Shown here: one piece after another, positions 35,370 through 44,937 of the stretch | How positions within the stretch are numbered: position 1 is the stretch's first letter | Layout: each line of letters begins with the position of its first letter | Position numbers and translations under genes: made by a program | DNA from: Paraburkholderia fungorum | GTDB lineage: Bacteria > Pseudomonadota > Gammaproteobacteria > Burkholderiales > Burkholderiaceae | Reading direction: 5' to 3' | Length of the DNA stretch: 64,000 nucleotides | Assembly: GCF_900099835.1 (NCBI RefSeq) | Contig: NZ_FNKP01000001.1 | Location: 2,294,001 to 2,358,000, forward strand | The notes under the pieces: model-generated | What the model was told of the DNA's origin: nothing | Seen by the model: the letters and a program-made list of their open reading frames with translations, nothing else | Database searches by the model: none

Positions 35370-36032
35370 TCAGAACTTCATACCCACACCCAACCCGACG
35401 ATCAACGGATCGATGTTCAGGCGGCCAATCGACGCGCCGCCGAGTGTCGCGTCCGTGTGCATCCAGATTTTCTTGATATCCGCGTTGACGAACAGCTTGC
35501 GCGTGACCTGCACGTCGACACCGGCCTGCAACGCCGGTCCGAAGCTGTGATTGCTGATGCCGATCGACTCCCCGCCCGCGCTCAAACCGTTGTTATAGAA
35601 CAGCGTGTAATTGAGACCCGCGCCGACATACGGACGAATGCGCCCCGCGTGATTGAAGTGGTATTGCAGCAGCAGCGTCGGCGGCAACACGTTCACGCCG
35701 CCAAGGTTGCCGAGGCTCGATGTCAGTTGATGGCGCGACGTTCCCAGAATCAGTTCGACGCCCAGGTAATCGCGAATCATGTAGGTGAAATCGAGTTCCG
35801 GCACGATCGCATTGTTGACGCCCACGTTGAGCGCCGACAGCGTGTTGCTCGTGCCGACGTCCGGCATGATGCTGATCGCGCGCAGACGCACCAGCACGTC
35901 GCCCGCGTGAATGCCGCTCATCGGATCGCTGTCCGCCGATTGCGCGCGCGCCTGCGGCGCCATCAGTCCCGCGCATAGCAGCCCCGAAACAATGGCGGCG
36001 GTTTTGATCTTCTTGCTGAGCGCGTACTTCAT
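35370..36032 (-). CDS. ompW: OmpW-family outer-membrane protein
   Basis: 220 aa from the ATG at 36030-36032, with GGGGAAAC upstream. Signal peptide (KKIKTAAIVSGLLCAGLMAPQARA). The mature protein starts with GDVLVRLRAISIMPD and has the eight-stranded barrel pattern of OmpW, including LPPTLLLQYHFNHAGRIRPYVGAGLNYTLFY (about 125-155) and the terminal aromatic F of GVGMKF recognised by Bam. It forms a small hydrophobic channel in the outer membrane. Confidence 0.9.
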   Translation of the reverse strand: MKYALSKKIKTAAIVSGLLCAGLMAPQARAQSADSDPMSGIHAGDVLVRLRAISIMPDVGTSNTLSALNVGVNNAIVPELDFTYMIRDYLGVELILGTSRHQLTSSLGNLGGVNVLPPTLLLQYHFNHAGRIRPYVGAGLNYTLFYNNGLSAGGESIGISNHSFGPALQAGVDVQVTRKLFVNADIKKIWMHTDATLGGASIGRLNIDPLIVGLGVGMKF

Positions 36033-36103
36033 AAGTTTCCCCGTGTCGTTGATTGATTCGTAGGGATTGTCGAAGCTCGCGTCGGCGTGCGCGTTGACCC
36101 GCA

Positions 36104-37294
36104 TCAACCCAGCGAAAACGACCAGCGCCCTGCGACAGCAGGTCGCGCGTTGCCCGTCAGCAGCAGTTCGATCAGATCGTGAACGCTGCGGATTGCCGGG
36201 CCGAACGGCAACGCTTCTCGTCCGCGGAAAAACAGGCCGTTGGCTATGTCGCCGCGCAGGGCCGCGGCGAGCCGTGTATCGATGCAGAAGTGCCCGAACT
36301 TCTCGATGCCGTCGCGCCAGCCGCACATGCTCAGGCATTCGAGCGCGGTCGGACACGCGTGCTTCAGCGCGCCGACCTTGTCGCGGATTTTCGCCTCGTG
36401 CTTCAGATAGCGCGTGAGCCACGGTGTTTTCACCGCGCGCGCAGGCAGCCCCGTCACGCTGACGAATTCGACGATGTCGTCGGGAGTCGCCTCGGCCAGC
36501 ACGCGCTTGAAGTTCGGATGCGCGTCGCCCTCTTCGGTGACCGCGAACGGCGTGCCGAGTTGTACACCGCTTGCGCCCGCGTTAAGCAGCGTCCGCACAG
36601 ACTCGTGACTGTTGATGCCGCCCGCGACGATCAACGGCACGTCCTGCCGGTTCAGGCCAAGCGACTTGAAAACCGTGTCGAGCTCGTCGAGCACGCGCAC
36701 GAAGTCAAAGCGCTTATCGTGCATGTCGGCGATGTTGCCGACGCCGAGATGGCCGCCCGCGTGCGCCGGATGTTCGATCACGACCGCATCGGGGAGGCGC
36801 CCTTTTTTCATCCACCGTTTGAGCACGAGTGCGACGCCCCGGCTGTCCGACAGAATCGGGATCAACGCGATGTTCTGGCCCTGCGTCATGTCCGGCAAAT
36901 CGAGCGGCAGGCCCGCGCCCATCACGATGGCGTCGGCGCCGCTTTCGCAGGCCATGCGCACGTAGTCGGCTTGCGCGTTGACCGCCTTCATCACGTTGAC
37001 GGCGATCATGCCGCGGCCTTCGCTGAGCGTTTTGGCCGCGCGGATTTCGCGCTCCAGTGCGACGAGGTTCGCGTGTTCGAGCGTCGCGGTATCGGGCGAC
37101 TGGCGGCATGCTTCGATCAGGTCGCGATGATGATGCCGCAGGTCGATACTGGCGATCGTGCCGAGCGCCCCTTCACGGGCAACGCTGCCGGCCAGCCGGT
37201 GCGCCGAGATACCGACGCCCATGCCGCCCTGAACGATAGGCAGTAGCGAACGGCCGCGAATCACCAGCGGTGGGAAAGGATGAGAGTTGAGCAT
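36104..37294 (-). CDS. Nitronate monooxygenase / 2-nitropropane dioxygenase family
   Basis: 396 aa. The FMN-binding TIM-barrel hallmarks are PIVQGGMGVGISAHRLAGSVAREGALGTI at the N-terminus, the conserved EHPAHAGGHLG (catalytic-His region, about residue 178) and the phosphate-binding IVAGGINSHESVRTLLNAGASGVQLGT. It also has cysteine clusters CPTALECLSMCGWRDG near 320, which occur in the longer bacterial subgroup. It probably detoxifies nitronates such as propionate-3-nitronate. It is followed 70 bases later by ompW in the same direction. Confidence 0.85.
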   Translation of the reverse strand: MLNSHPFPPLVIRGRSLLPIVQGGMGVGISAHRLAGSVAREGALGTIASIDLRHHHRDLIEACRQSPDTATLEHANLVALEREIRAAKTLSEGRGMIAVNVMKAVNAQADYVRMACESGADAIVMGAGLPLDLPDMTQGQNIALIPILSDSRGVALVLKRWMKKGRLPDAVVIEHPAHAGGHLGVGNIADMHDKRFDFVRVLDELDTVFKSLGLNRQDVPLIVAGGINSHESVRTLLNAGASGVQLGTPFAVTEEGDAHPNFKRVLAEATPDDIVEFVSVTGLPARAVKTPWLTRYLKHEAKIRDKVGALKHACPTALECLSMCGWRDGIEKFGHFCIDTRLAAALRGDIANGLFFRGREALPFGPAIRSVHDLIELLLTGNARPAVAGRWSFSLG

Positions 37295-37466
37295 GACAGG
37301 CCCGATGGTGAGTGATCGAACCGGTGATGATCGACGCTCGGGCGCGGGGGGTTTTGCTTCAGGTCAATGGGTTGGTGATTGGATGGAGTGCGTGTGTTGA
37401 ATGATTGATGCCGGTCACGTGGAGCGGCTTTCATCAAGGAAACGGTGCGATGCAATGACGCACCAT

Positions 37467-37502
37467 GAAAAAAGCCCGCTTCTCCAAAGAAGCGGGCTTT
37501 CG
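37467..37502 (-). terminator. Rho-independent terminator after ybiT
   Basis: AAAGCCCGCTTCT pairs with AGAAGCGGGCTTT and on the minus strand is followed by a T-run. It is about 48 bases after the ybiT stop. The remaining sequence 37295-37549 holds the promoter of the nitronate monooxygenase gene. Confidence 0.85.
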
Positions 37503-37549
37503 TGAACTAGCTACGAGCGCGATGCGAAAGACGCGCGCGTCAAAGACGC

Positions 37550-39142
37550 TTACTGCACGCCCTGGCTCGTCAGGAACTCTTCATAGTTACCACCGAAGTC
37601 GTTCAACGTGCCATCGGTCTTCACTTCGATAACCCGATTCGCCAGACCGCTAACAAACTCACGGTCGTGTGACACGAAAATCAGCGTGCCGTCGAACTTG
37701 TCGAGCGCGATCTGCAGCGATTCGATCGATTCCATGTCCATGTGGTTGGTCGGCTCGTCCATCAGCAGCACGTTGTGGCGGCCCAGCATCAGCTTGCCCC
37801 AGATCATGCGGCCCTTCTCGCCACCGGACAGCACCTTGACCGACTTGCGGATGTCGTCGGCATTGAACAGCAGGCGGCCAAGCGTGCCGCGCACCATCTG
37901 CTCGTCGTCGCCTTCCTGACGATAGCCGTCGATCCAGTCCATCAGCGTGACGTCGTCCGGAAATTCTTCGTACGTGTCTTGCGGCATGTAGCCGATGTTC
38001 GCGTTTTCCGCCCACTTCACGTTGCCGTGATCGAGTTCCAGCTTGCCGAGCAGCGAGCGCAGCAGCGTGGTCTTGCCCGCGCCGTTCTCGCCGATGATCG
38101 CGATACGCTCGCCCGGCTGCACGCTGACGCTGAAGTCGTTGAAGATGGTGCGTTCGTACTTCTTCGAGATCTTCTCCGCCACCACCGCGATGTTGTGCAG
38201 CTTCTTTTCGTACTCGAAGCGGATAAACGGATTCTGACGCGACGACGGCTTGAATTCCTCGATCTTGATCTTGTCGATCATCTTCAGACGGCTGGTTGCC
38301 TGACGCGCCTTCGACTTGTTCGCCGAGAAGCGGCGCACGAAGTCCTGCAGATCGGCCACGCGTTCCTTCGCCTTCGCGTTGGCGTTCTGCTGACGCTCGC
38401 GCGCCTGCGTGCTGGCCAGCATGTAGTCGTCGTAGTTGCCCGGATAGACCTTCAGCGTGCCGAAGTCCATATCGGCCATGTGCGTGCAGACCTGATTCAG
38501 GAAGTGTCGATCGTGCGAGATGATGATCATCGTCGAGTTGTACTGGTTGAGCACGTCTTCCAGCCAGCGGATCGAGTTGATGTCCAGGTTGTTGGTCGGC
38601 TCGTCGAGCAGCAGCACGTCCGGCTTCGAGAACAGTGCCTGCGCGAGCAGCACGCGCAGTTTCCAGCCCGGCGCGACGTTGCTCATCGGACCGTTGTGGT
38701 CTTCGATCGCGATGCCGATGCCCAGCAGCAGTTCGCCCGCGCGCGCTTCGGCCGTGTAGCCGTCGTACTCGGCGAACTTCGCTTCGAGTTCGGCGGCGTG
38801 CATGTAGTCGTCGTCGGTTGCGTCGGGGTTCGCGTAGATCGCGTCGCGCTCGGTCATCGCGGCCCACATTTCGGCGTGGCCCATCATCACGACGTCGAGC
38901 ACGCGCACGTCTTCGTAGGCGAACTGGTCCTGGCGCAATTTACCGAGGCGGATGTTCGGTTCGAGCATCACGTTGCCCGAACTCGGTTCCAGATCGGAAC
39001 CCAGAATCTTCATGAAGGTGGACTTGCCACAACCGTTTGCACCAATCAGGCCATAGCGATTCCCTCCCCCGAATTTGACCGAGATGTTCTCGAAGAGGGG
39101 CTTGGGCCCGAATTGCATGGTGATATTGGCGGTAGACAGCAC
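37550..39142 (-). CDS. ybiT: ABC-F ribosome-associated ATPase YbiT
   Basis: 530 aa from GTG 39140-39142 ([19 protein letters not shown]) with AAGGGA eight bases before it; the ATG at 39181 would add an unsupported leader. Two ABC cassettes without transmembrane segments: Walker [10 protein letters not shown] and GENGAGKTT, signatures APGWKLRV and LSGGEKGRM. They are joined by a charged P-site tRNA interaction motif linker (about 240-310, [21 protein letters not shown]). Length and sequence match E. coli YbiT. It acts on translating ribosomes; it does not transport. Confidence 0.92.
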   Translation of the reverse strand: MLSTANITMQFGPKPLFENISVKFGGGNRYGLIGANGCGKSTFMKILGSDLEPSSGNVMLEPNIRLGKLRQDQFAYEDVRVLDVVMMGHAEMWAAMTERDAIYANPDATDDDYMHAAELEAKFAEYDGYTAEARAGELLLGIGIAIEDHNGPMSNVAPGWKLRVLLAQALFSKPDVLLLDEPTNNLDINSIRWLEDVLNQYNSTMIIISHDRHFLNQVCTHMADMDFGTLKVYPGNYDDYMLASTQARERQQNANAKAKERVADLQDFVRRFSANKSKARQATSRLKMIDKIKIEEFKPSSRQNPFIRFEYEKKLHNIAVVAEKISKKYERTIFNDFSVSVQPGERIAIIGENGAGKTTLLRSLLGKLELDHGNVKWAENANIGYMPQDTYEEFPDDVTLMDWIDGYRQEGDDEQMVRGTLGRLLFNADDIRKSVKVLSGGEKGRMIWGKLMLGRHNVLLMDEPTNHMDMESIESLQIALDKFDGTLIFVSHDREFVSGLANRVIEVKTDGTLNDFGGNYEEFLTSQGVQ

Positions 39143-39391
39143 GGCGCGTCCCTTTGAATGTGATATCGGCGAAAAACCCAATATTTTAGCAGGTTATCGC
39201 GAATTCAACCCACGCGCACACCGGTCGCCTGTCATGCAACCCGCATCGGGTGTCACGCAAACCGCCGCGCGCCTTTCTGGACGCCGCCAGGCACGCGACG
39301 TGCGACTTCACTCGCTCCAGGAACGGCCGTGCGCCAAAGGCCCGGTTGCCTATACTTTTTGAACACCAACGAAGTTCAAAGGAGGAAGTTC

Positions 39392-39598
39392 ATGTCGGAA
39401 CACGTCTATAAACAGATCGAACTGACCGGTTCGTCGAAAAAATCGATCGACGACGCCATCAGCACTGCGATTGCGAAAGCGTCGAAGACATTGCGCAATC
39501 TGCACTGGTTCGAAGTCATCGAAACGCGGGGCCAGATCGAGGACGACAAGGTGGCCTACTGGCAGGTGACGATCAAGGTCGGCTTGCGGATCGAGTGA
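39392..39598 (+). CDS. Dodecin-family flavin-binding protein
   Basis: 68 aa, preceded by GGAGGAAG. SEHVYKQIELTGSSKKSIDDAISTAIAKASKTLRNLHWFEV followed by ETRGQIEDDKVAYWQVTIKVGLRIE is the dodecin beta-alpha-beta-beta fold, with the ring-stacking Trp (in LHWFEV). Dodecins form dodecamers that store flavins or CoA. It stands alone between ybiT and the purine transporter terminator. Confidence 0.93.
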   Translation: MSEHVYKQIELTGSSKKSIDDAISTAIAKASKTLRNLHWFEVIETRGQIEDDKVAYWQVTIKVGLRIE

Positions 39599-39649
39599 CG
39601 CGTCGCCGTCGCGTGGTTACTGGTTCCAGATGTGACCACTGAAAAGGCG

Positions 39650-39688
39650 AAAAAAAAGCTGTGCCCCCTTCAAAGGGGACACAGCATT
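39650..39688 (-). terminator. Rho-independent terminator of the BMP transporter operon
   Basis: GCTGTGTCCCC pairs with GGGGGCACAGC around TTTGAA and on the minus strand is followed by TTTTTTT. It is about 85 bases past the BMP gene stop. Confidence 0.85.
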
Positions 39689-39769
39689 TCAGAGCCACGG
39701 TTGCCAAGGCCGCCGCCCGGTCGATCCTGAATTCTTCAGACCGTGGCGGGGCAAACCCGGCGCGCCGTC

Positions 39770-40864
39770 TTACTTCGGCAACGCGCCATCCACACCTTCC
39801 ACGTACCAGTTGATACGTTGCAGATCGGCATCGCCCAGCGTCTTGCCGGCCGGCACCTTGACCGCGCCCGACTGATCCTTGATCGGACCGGTGAACACGT
39901 CCCACTTGCCGCTCGCCAGTTCGTCGCGCTTCGCCGCGACCTGCTTGAGGCCGTCAGCCGGAATCGCCGAGGTGTTCAGGTCGTCGAGCGAAACGGCTTT
40001 TTGCGGGATGCCCCACCACACCGGATCGTTCTTCCACTTGCCGTCCAGCACCTGCTGGATTGCAGCGTTGTAGTACACGCCCCAATTCCCGACCACCGAG
40101 CCGAGGTGCGCGTCAGGACCGAATTTCTTCATGTCCGAATCCCAACCGAACGCGTGCACATGCTTTTCCGATGCAGTCGCGAGCGTCGCGCTCGAATCGG
40201 TGTTTTGCAGCAGCACGTCGGCGCCCTGGCCGATCAGCGTTTCGGCGGCCTGCTTTTCCTTGCCCGGATCGAACCAGCTGTTGATCCAGATCACCTTCGT
40301 ATGCACGTTCGGATTCACCGAGCGCGCGCCGAGCGTGTACGCGTTGATGTTGCGGATCACTTCGGGAATCGGCACCGACGCGACGAAACCGAGCGTGTTG
40401 GTCTTCGTGACCTTGCCCGCGGCGACGCCCGCCAGGTAAGCGCCCTGATACATGCGCACGTCATAGGTGCCGAAGTTCGGCGCTTTCTTGTAGCCGGTCG
40501 CGTGCAGGAACACGACGTCCGGGAAATCCTTCGCGACCTTCAGTTCGAAGTCCTGGTAGCCGAAGCTCGAACCGATGATGATCTTGTTGCCCTTGTTCGC
40601 CAGATCGCGGAACACGCGTTCCGAGTCGGCCGATTCCGGCACGTTCTCGATGCGCGTGATCTTGATCTTGTTGCCGAACTTCGCTTCGGCCTGCTTCGAA
40701 CCGGCGTCGTGCGCGAAGGTCCAGCCGGCGTCGCCCGGATTGCCGAGGTAGACGAACGCGACGCCCGGGGCGTCGGCGGCCTGTGCGGTTTGTGCGAACG
40801 GTGCGGCGAGCGCGAGCGAGGCCGCGCCCCACGCAAAGGCGGTCAGCAGATTTCTTCTCTTCAT
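39770..40864 (-). CDS. BMP-family substrate-binding protein of a purine/nucleoside ABC importer
   Basis: 364 aa from the ATG at 40862-40864, with CAGGAGAAAAC upstream. A signal peptide (MKRRNLLTAFAWGAASLALA) is followed by the BMP/PnrA fold: VAFVYLGNPGDAGWTFAHDAGSKQAEAKFG, IIIGSSFGYQDFELKVAKDFPDV and TLGFVASVPIPEVIRNINAYTLGARSVNP. BMP/Med proteins bind purine nucleosides or related bases. It is the last gene of a four-gene minus-strand operon (ATPase, two permeases, BMP). Confidence 0.88.
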   Translation of the reverse strand: MKRRNLLTAFAWGAASLALAAPFAQTAQAADAPGVAFVYLGNPGDAGWTFAHDAGSKQAEAKFGNKIKITRIENVPESADSERVFRDLANKGNKIIIGSSFGYQDFELKVAKDFPDVVFLHATGYKKAPNFGTYDVRMYQGAYLAGVAAGKVTKTNTLGFVASVPIPEVIRNINAYTLGARSVNPNVHTKVIWINSWFDPGKEKQAAETLIGQGADVLLQNTDSSATLATASEKHVHAFGWDSDMKKFGPDAHLGSVVGNWGVYYNAAIQQVLDGKWKNDPVWWGIPQKAVSLDDLNTSAIPADGLKQVAAKRDELASGKWDVFTGPIKDQSGAVKVPAGKTLGDADLQRINWYVEGVDGALPK

Positions 40865-40935
40865 GTTTTCTCCTGTCGTGTGCAGTCGTGTAGCTGTGGT
40901 TATCGGATGACTCAAAACGTGTGGACAGGCAGTTC

Positions 40936-41865
40936 TCAGCCCGCCGAGAAAAACGGCTTGCCCAGCGAAGCAGGCGCATTCAGACGGATCGTGTTCGGAT
41001 TGCGCGAAATCAGCACCAGCACGACGACCGTCGCGATATACGGCAGCATCGCGAGGAATTGCGTCGGCACCGGCACGCCGATCGCCTGCGCGTAAAACTG
41101 CAGGCCGGTCACCGCGCCGAACAGCAGCGCGCCGATCAGCAGACGCCCCGGCCGCCACGTCGCGAACACGACCAGCGCAAGCGCGATCCAGCCGCGGCCC
41201 GAGGTCAGGTTTTCCTGCCACAGGTGCAGATTGACGATCGAGTAATAGCCGCCCGCGAGGCCCGCCATACCGCCGCCGAAGGCCACCGCGCCATAGCGCA
41301 CGCCGACCACCGGAAAGCCGACCGAGTGCGCGACCTGCGGCGATTCGCCGACCGAGCGCAGCACGAGGCCCGCGCGCGTGCGGTACAGGAACCAGCCGAT
41401 CACCGCGAACATCAGGAATGCGAGGTAATCGAGCGGCGTGAGGCTGAACAGCGCCGGGCCGAGTACGGGAATCTTCGAGAGGCCGGGAATGGTCCACGTG
41501 TCGATGGTCGCGCGCACGGCGGCGGACGTGTACGGCTTGCCGACATACGCGGACAACCCGATGCCGAAGATCGTCAGCGACAGGCCGGTGGCGACCTGGT
41601 TGGCGAGCATGGTCAGCGTGAGGAACGCGAACAGCAGCGACATCGCGAGGCCCGCGCCGATCGCGGCGAGCACGCCGAGCCACGGGCTGCCAGTAATCGC
41701 CGTGACCGCGTAGCCGCTCACGGCGCCCATCAGCATCATGCCTTCCACGCCGAGATTGAGAACACCGGATTTTTCGGTGACGAGTTCGCCCGCGCCCGCG
41801 AACATCAGCGGAATCGCGGCGGTGACGGCGCTCGAAGTGAGCGCGCTGGCTTGTTGAATATCCAT
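40936..41865 (-). CDS. ABC permease (NupQ/YufQ-like) of the purine/nucleoside importer
   Basis: 309 aa from the ATG at 41863-41865 ([24 protein letters not shown]). It is a BPD_transp_2 family permease with eight to nine transmembrane segments and the signature [22 protein letters not shown] near residue 30. The C-terminal conserved FTGLQ-like segment appears as [33 protein letters not shown]. It pairs with the upstream permease to form the heterodimeric channel. Confidence 0.88.
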   Translation of the reverse strand: MDIQQASALTSSAVTAAIPLMFAGAGELVTEKSGVLNLGVEGMMLMGAVSGYAVTAITGSPWLGVLAAIGAGLAMSLLFAFLTLTMLANQVATGLSLTIFGIGLSAYVGKPYTSAAVRATIDTWTIPGLSKIPVLGPALFSLTPLDYLAFLMFAVIGWFLYRTRAGLVLRSVGESPQVAHSVGFPVVGVRYGAVAFGGGMAGLAGGYYSIVNLHLWQENLTSGRGWIALALVVFATWRPGRLLIGALLFGAVTGLQFYAQAIGVPVPTQFLAMLPYIATVVVLVLISRNPNTIRLNAPASLGKPFFSAG

Positions 41866-41893
41866 GAGATCGGCTGAAAAAACGGTGAACGGG

Positions 41894-43000
41894 TCAGTGA
41901 GCGGGAGCGGCCAGCGAACGGCGGCGCACACGGTAGTTCACGAACAGGTCGGCGCCCAGCAGGCAGAACAGCAGCAGCCCCTGGAACACGCCGGACAGCG
42001 CCTGCGGCAATTGCATCGAGGTTTGCACCGCTTCGCCGCCGAGGTACAGCAGCGCCATCAGCAGGCTCGCGAGCACGATGCCGATGGGATGCAGCCGCCC
42101 GACGAACACCACGATGATCGCGGTGAAGCCGTAACCCGGCGACCACGTGGCCTGCAACTGGCCGATCGGACCGGCGATCTCTCCCATACCCGCGAGGCCC
42201 GCGAGACCGCCGCTGATCAAGAGCGAGGTCCAGATGGTTTTCTTGTCGGAGAAACCCGCGTAGCGCGCGGCCAACGGCGCGAGACCGCCGACGTTCATCT
42301 TGTAGCCCGAGAAGCTCTTGCGCATGAACACCCACACGAGCGGAATCGCGATCAGCGTGACGAACACCGACGCGTTCAGCCGCGTGCCGCGCAGCCATTT
42401 CCAATGCCAGTCGCCGTACAGCGTCGGGTAAAGCGCGTCGCCGCTGAACATTTCCGACAGCGGGAAATTCATCCCCTGCGGATCGCGCCACGGTCCGCTG
42501 ACCAGATAGATCAGCAGTTGCGTGGCGACATACGTGAGCATCAGGCTGACGAGGATCTCGTTGGTGTTGAAGCGGCTTTTCAGCAGCGCCGGAATCGCCG
42601 CCCACACCATGCCGCCGACCACCCCGGCGATCATCATGACCGCCAGAATCCACCAGCCGGTGGCCTGATCGAAATAGATCGCGACGCCGCTTGCGGCAAT
42701 CCCGCCGAGCAGCATCTGCCCTTCAGCGCCGATGTTCCACACGTTCGCGCGATAGCCGACCGCGAGACCGAGGCCGATCAGGCACAACGGCGACGCCTTC
42801 AGCAGCAGTTCGGACCAGCCGTTCACGCTCGACAGCGGTTCGATAAAGAAGGCGTGCATCGCCTCCAGCGGATCGCGGCCGACGAGGCTGAAAATCAGGA
42901 AGCCGATCGCGAGCGTGAGCAGCGCGGCGATCAGCGGCACGGCGAGCTGCATCGTCCGCGAGGGGGTCGTGCGCGCTTCGAGTCGATAAGGAAAGATCAT
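41894..43000 (-). CDS. ABC permease (NupP/YufP-like) of the purine/nucleoside importer
   Basis: 368 aa, BPD_transp_2 family. The conserved NVWNIGAEGQMLLGGIAA and NTNEILVSLMLTYVA segments are present, together with about ten transmembrane helices. The first 15 residues are cytoplasmic (MIFPYRLEARTTPSR). It lies between the ATPase gene (85-base gap) and the second permease (28-base gap). Confidence 0.88.
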   Translation of the reverse strand: MIFPYRLEARTTPSRTMQLAVPLIAALLTLAIGFLIFSLVGRDPLEAMHAFFIEPLSSVNGWSELLLKASPLCLIGLGLAVGYRANVWNIGAEGQMLLGGIAASGVAIYFDQATGWWILAVMMIAGVVGGMVWAAIPALLKSRFNTNEILVSLMLTYVATQLLIYLVSGPWRDPQGMNFPLSEMFSGDALYPTLYGDWHWKWLRGTRLNASVFVTLIAIPLVWVFMRKSFSGYKMNVGGLAPLAARYAGFSDKKTIWTSLLISGGLAGLAGMGEIAGPIGQLQATWSPGYGFTAIIVVFVGRLHPIGIVLASLLMALLYLGGEAVQTSMQLPQALSGVFQGLLLFCLLGADLFVNYRVRRRSLAAPAH

Positions 43001-43085
43001 GGGTAGCGTGTGATTTATCGCGTTGTTGTTGTCGAACCGAGGTCGAACCGGTTGGCTTAATAAGCCGGCGTCGCTTTACGCATCG

Positions 43086-44687
43086 TCAGGCATGCGCCGG
43101 CTGTTCCGCCGACGGTGCCGTGCCTTCGCGTCCGCCGAACAGACCCGCCATCCAGCGGCCGATTTCCTCGGCATTGGTCGCCCCCGTGGCACGCACCGGC
43201 GACAGTCTGCCACCGGCCAGCACCGCGATGCGGTCGCAGATATCGAACAACTCCTCCAGTTCTTCCGAGATCACCAGGATCGCGACGCCGCGCGCGGACA
43301 GATCGAGCAACTGCTGGCGAATGAACGCCGCCGCGCCGACATCGACGCCCCATGTAGGCTGCGCGACCACCAGCACTTTGGGCGCCTGCAGAATCTCGCG
43401 TCCCATGATGTATTTCTGCAGATTGCCGCCCGACAGACTTTGCGCGAGCGCTTCGGAGCCGCCGCAACGCACGTCGAACGCGTCGATGCAGCGCTTCGCG
43501 AACGCGCGCATCGCACCGGACCTGATCCAGCCCGACTTCACCATCTGCTGACGATGCGCGGTGAGTAACGCGTTCTCCGACAACGACATCGCGGGCACCG
43601 CGCCGCGTCCAAGCCGCTCTTCCGGCACGAAGCCGAAACCGAGCGCGCGACGGCCGCCCGCACCGAGCCGCCCGGCCGCCTTGCCGCAAATCGTCACGGC
43701 GTCGGCGCGCGCGCCCCGCTTTTCGCCGGACAACGCCGACAGCAATTCCGCCTGGCCGTTGCCCGACACGCCCGCGATACCGAAAATTTCGCCCGCATGC
43801 ACGCTGAACGACACGTTGTTCAGCGACGTGCCGAACGGGTCGTCACTTTCGACCGACAACTCCTTCACGTCGAGCAGCACCGCGCCGGGGTTGTGCTCGC
43901 GACGCGTGTAGTCGGGCAGCGAATGGCCGACCATCAGTTGTGCGAGCGATGCGTGCGTCTCGCCTTTCGGCTTCACATGACCGGTCACGCGGCCGCCGCG
44001 CATCACCGTGGCGGTGTCGCAGAGTTCCTGGATTTCGTCGAGCTTGTGGCTGATGTAGAGAATGCTGCAGCCTTCGGCGGCGAGACGGCGCAGCGTCGCG
44101 AAGAGCTTTCTCACCGCTTGCGGCGTCAGCACTGAAGTCGGTTCGTCCATGATCAGCAGACGCGGATTCTGCAGCAGGCAGCGCACGATCTCGACGCGTT
44201 GCCGCTCGCCCACCGTCAGGCTATGCACGTGACGCTGCGGGTCGATGTCGAGACCGTAATCGGCGGAGACTTCGCGGATCCGTTTGGAGAGCGTCTTCAG
44301 ATCGAACGGTTCGTCGAGTGCGAGCGCAATGTTTTCGCCGACCGTGAGCGTCTCGAACAGCGAAAAATGCTGGAACACCATGCCGACGCCGAGCTTGCGC
44401 GCCGCCGCCGGACTCGCTATTTCGACCGGCTGGCCTTCCCAGCGAATCTCGCCGGCATCGGGCCGTACCGCGCCGTAGATGATCTTCATCAGCGTGCTTT
44501 TACCGGCGCCGTTTTCGCCGAGCACTGCATGGATTTCACCCGGCTGGACGATCAACGTGACGTCGTCGTTGGCGCGCACGGCCGGATATTGTTTGGTGAT
44601 GCCCGAGAGCACCAGCCGGGGCGTCGCCTGTTCCGGCCTGGGTGCCGGCTGCGCGGCGGCGCCGTTGCTATAAGAAGAGTCGCTCAT
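43086..44687 (-). CDS. Duplicated ABC ATPase (NupO/YufO-like) of the purine/nucleoside importer
   Basis: 533 aa with two nucleotide-binding domains. The first has Walker A GENGAGKST, signature LTVGERQRVEI and Walker B LLIMDEP. The second has a degenerate Walker A (GVSGNGQAE) and signature LSGGNLQKYI. This layout is typical of sugar and nucleoside carbohydrate-type importers. First gene of the operon; transcribed away from a divergent LysR gene. Purine-type specificity is inferred from the BMP protein and the neighbouring purine-catabolic genes. Confidence 0.88.
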   Translation of the reverse strand: MSDSSYSNGAAAQPAPRPEQATPRLVLSGITKQYPAVRANDDVTLIVQPGEIHAVLGENGAGKSTLMKIIYGAVRPDAGEIRWEGQPVEIASPAAARKLGVGMVFQHFSLFETLTVGENIALALDEPFDLKTLSKRIREVSADYGLDIDPQRHVHSLTVGERQRVEIVRCLLQNPRLLIMDEPTSVLTPQAVRKLFATLRRLAAEGCSILYISHKLDEIQELCDTATVMRGGRVTGHVKPKGETHASLAQLMVGHSLPDYTRREHNPGAVLLDVKELSVESDDPFGTSLNNVSFSVHAGEIFGIAGVSGNGQAELLSALSGEKRGARADAVTICGKAAGRLGAGGRRALGFGFVPEERLGRGAVPAMSLSENALLTAHRQQMVKSGWIRSGAMRAFAKRCIDAFDVRCGGSEALAQSLSGGNLQKYIMGREILQAPKVLVVAQPTWGVDVGAAAFIRQQLLDLSARGVAILVISEELEELFDICDRIAVLAGGRLSPVRATGATNAEEIGRWMAGLFGGREGTAPSAEQPAHA

Positions 44688-44937
44688 GTGATTCCGTAGT
44701 ACGTCAGAGACTGCCGGTTACAGCGTGTCCGTCCACCTCGCCGGCAGACGATCCGTCACCACAACCGGGTGACAATACCTAATTCGACCCAGTCAGTCGA
44801 GCCGCCAAAATTCCCGCAAACCCGCGCCGTTGCGCGCTCTGCGGGTATGCCTCCCTTGACGCGGTTTTTCGTTCATATTAAAACGCATATACCCCCACGC
44901 CCGTTCGATCAGCCAGAACATATATTTCGGAGAAGTC
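44688..44937. promoter_or_regulatory. Divergent control region of the importer operon and its LysR regulator
   Basis: This 250-base gap separates the importer ATPase gene from the LysR gene. An AT-rich segment at 44870-44895 (TTCATATTAAAACGCATATA) is the most promoter-like stretch. No purine riboswitch core was found. Confidence 0.4.

Noticed and set aside
39770..41683. 637-aa reading of the BMP gene frame
   Set aside because: The 5' half is the out-of-frame shadow of the permease gene; the ribosome-binding site and signal peptide fix the start at 40864.
44688..44937. Purine riboswitch before the importer operon
   Set aside because: No three-way junction core sequence was found on the minus strand.
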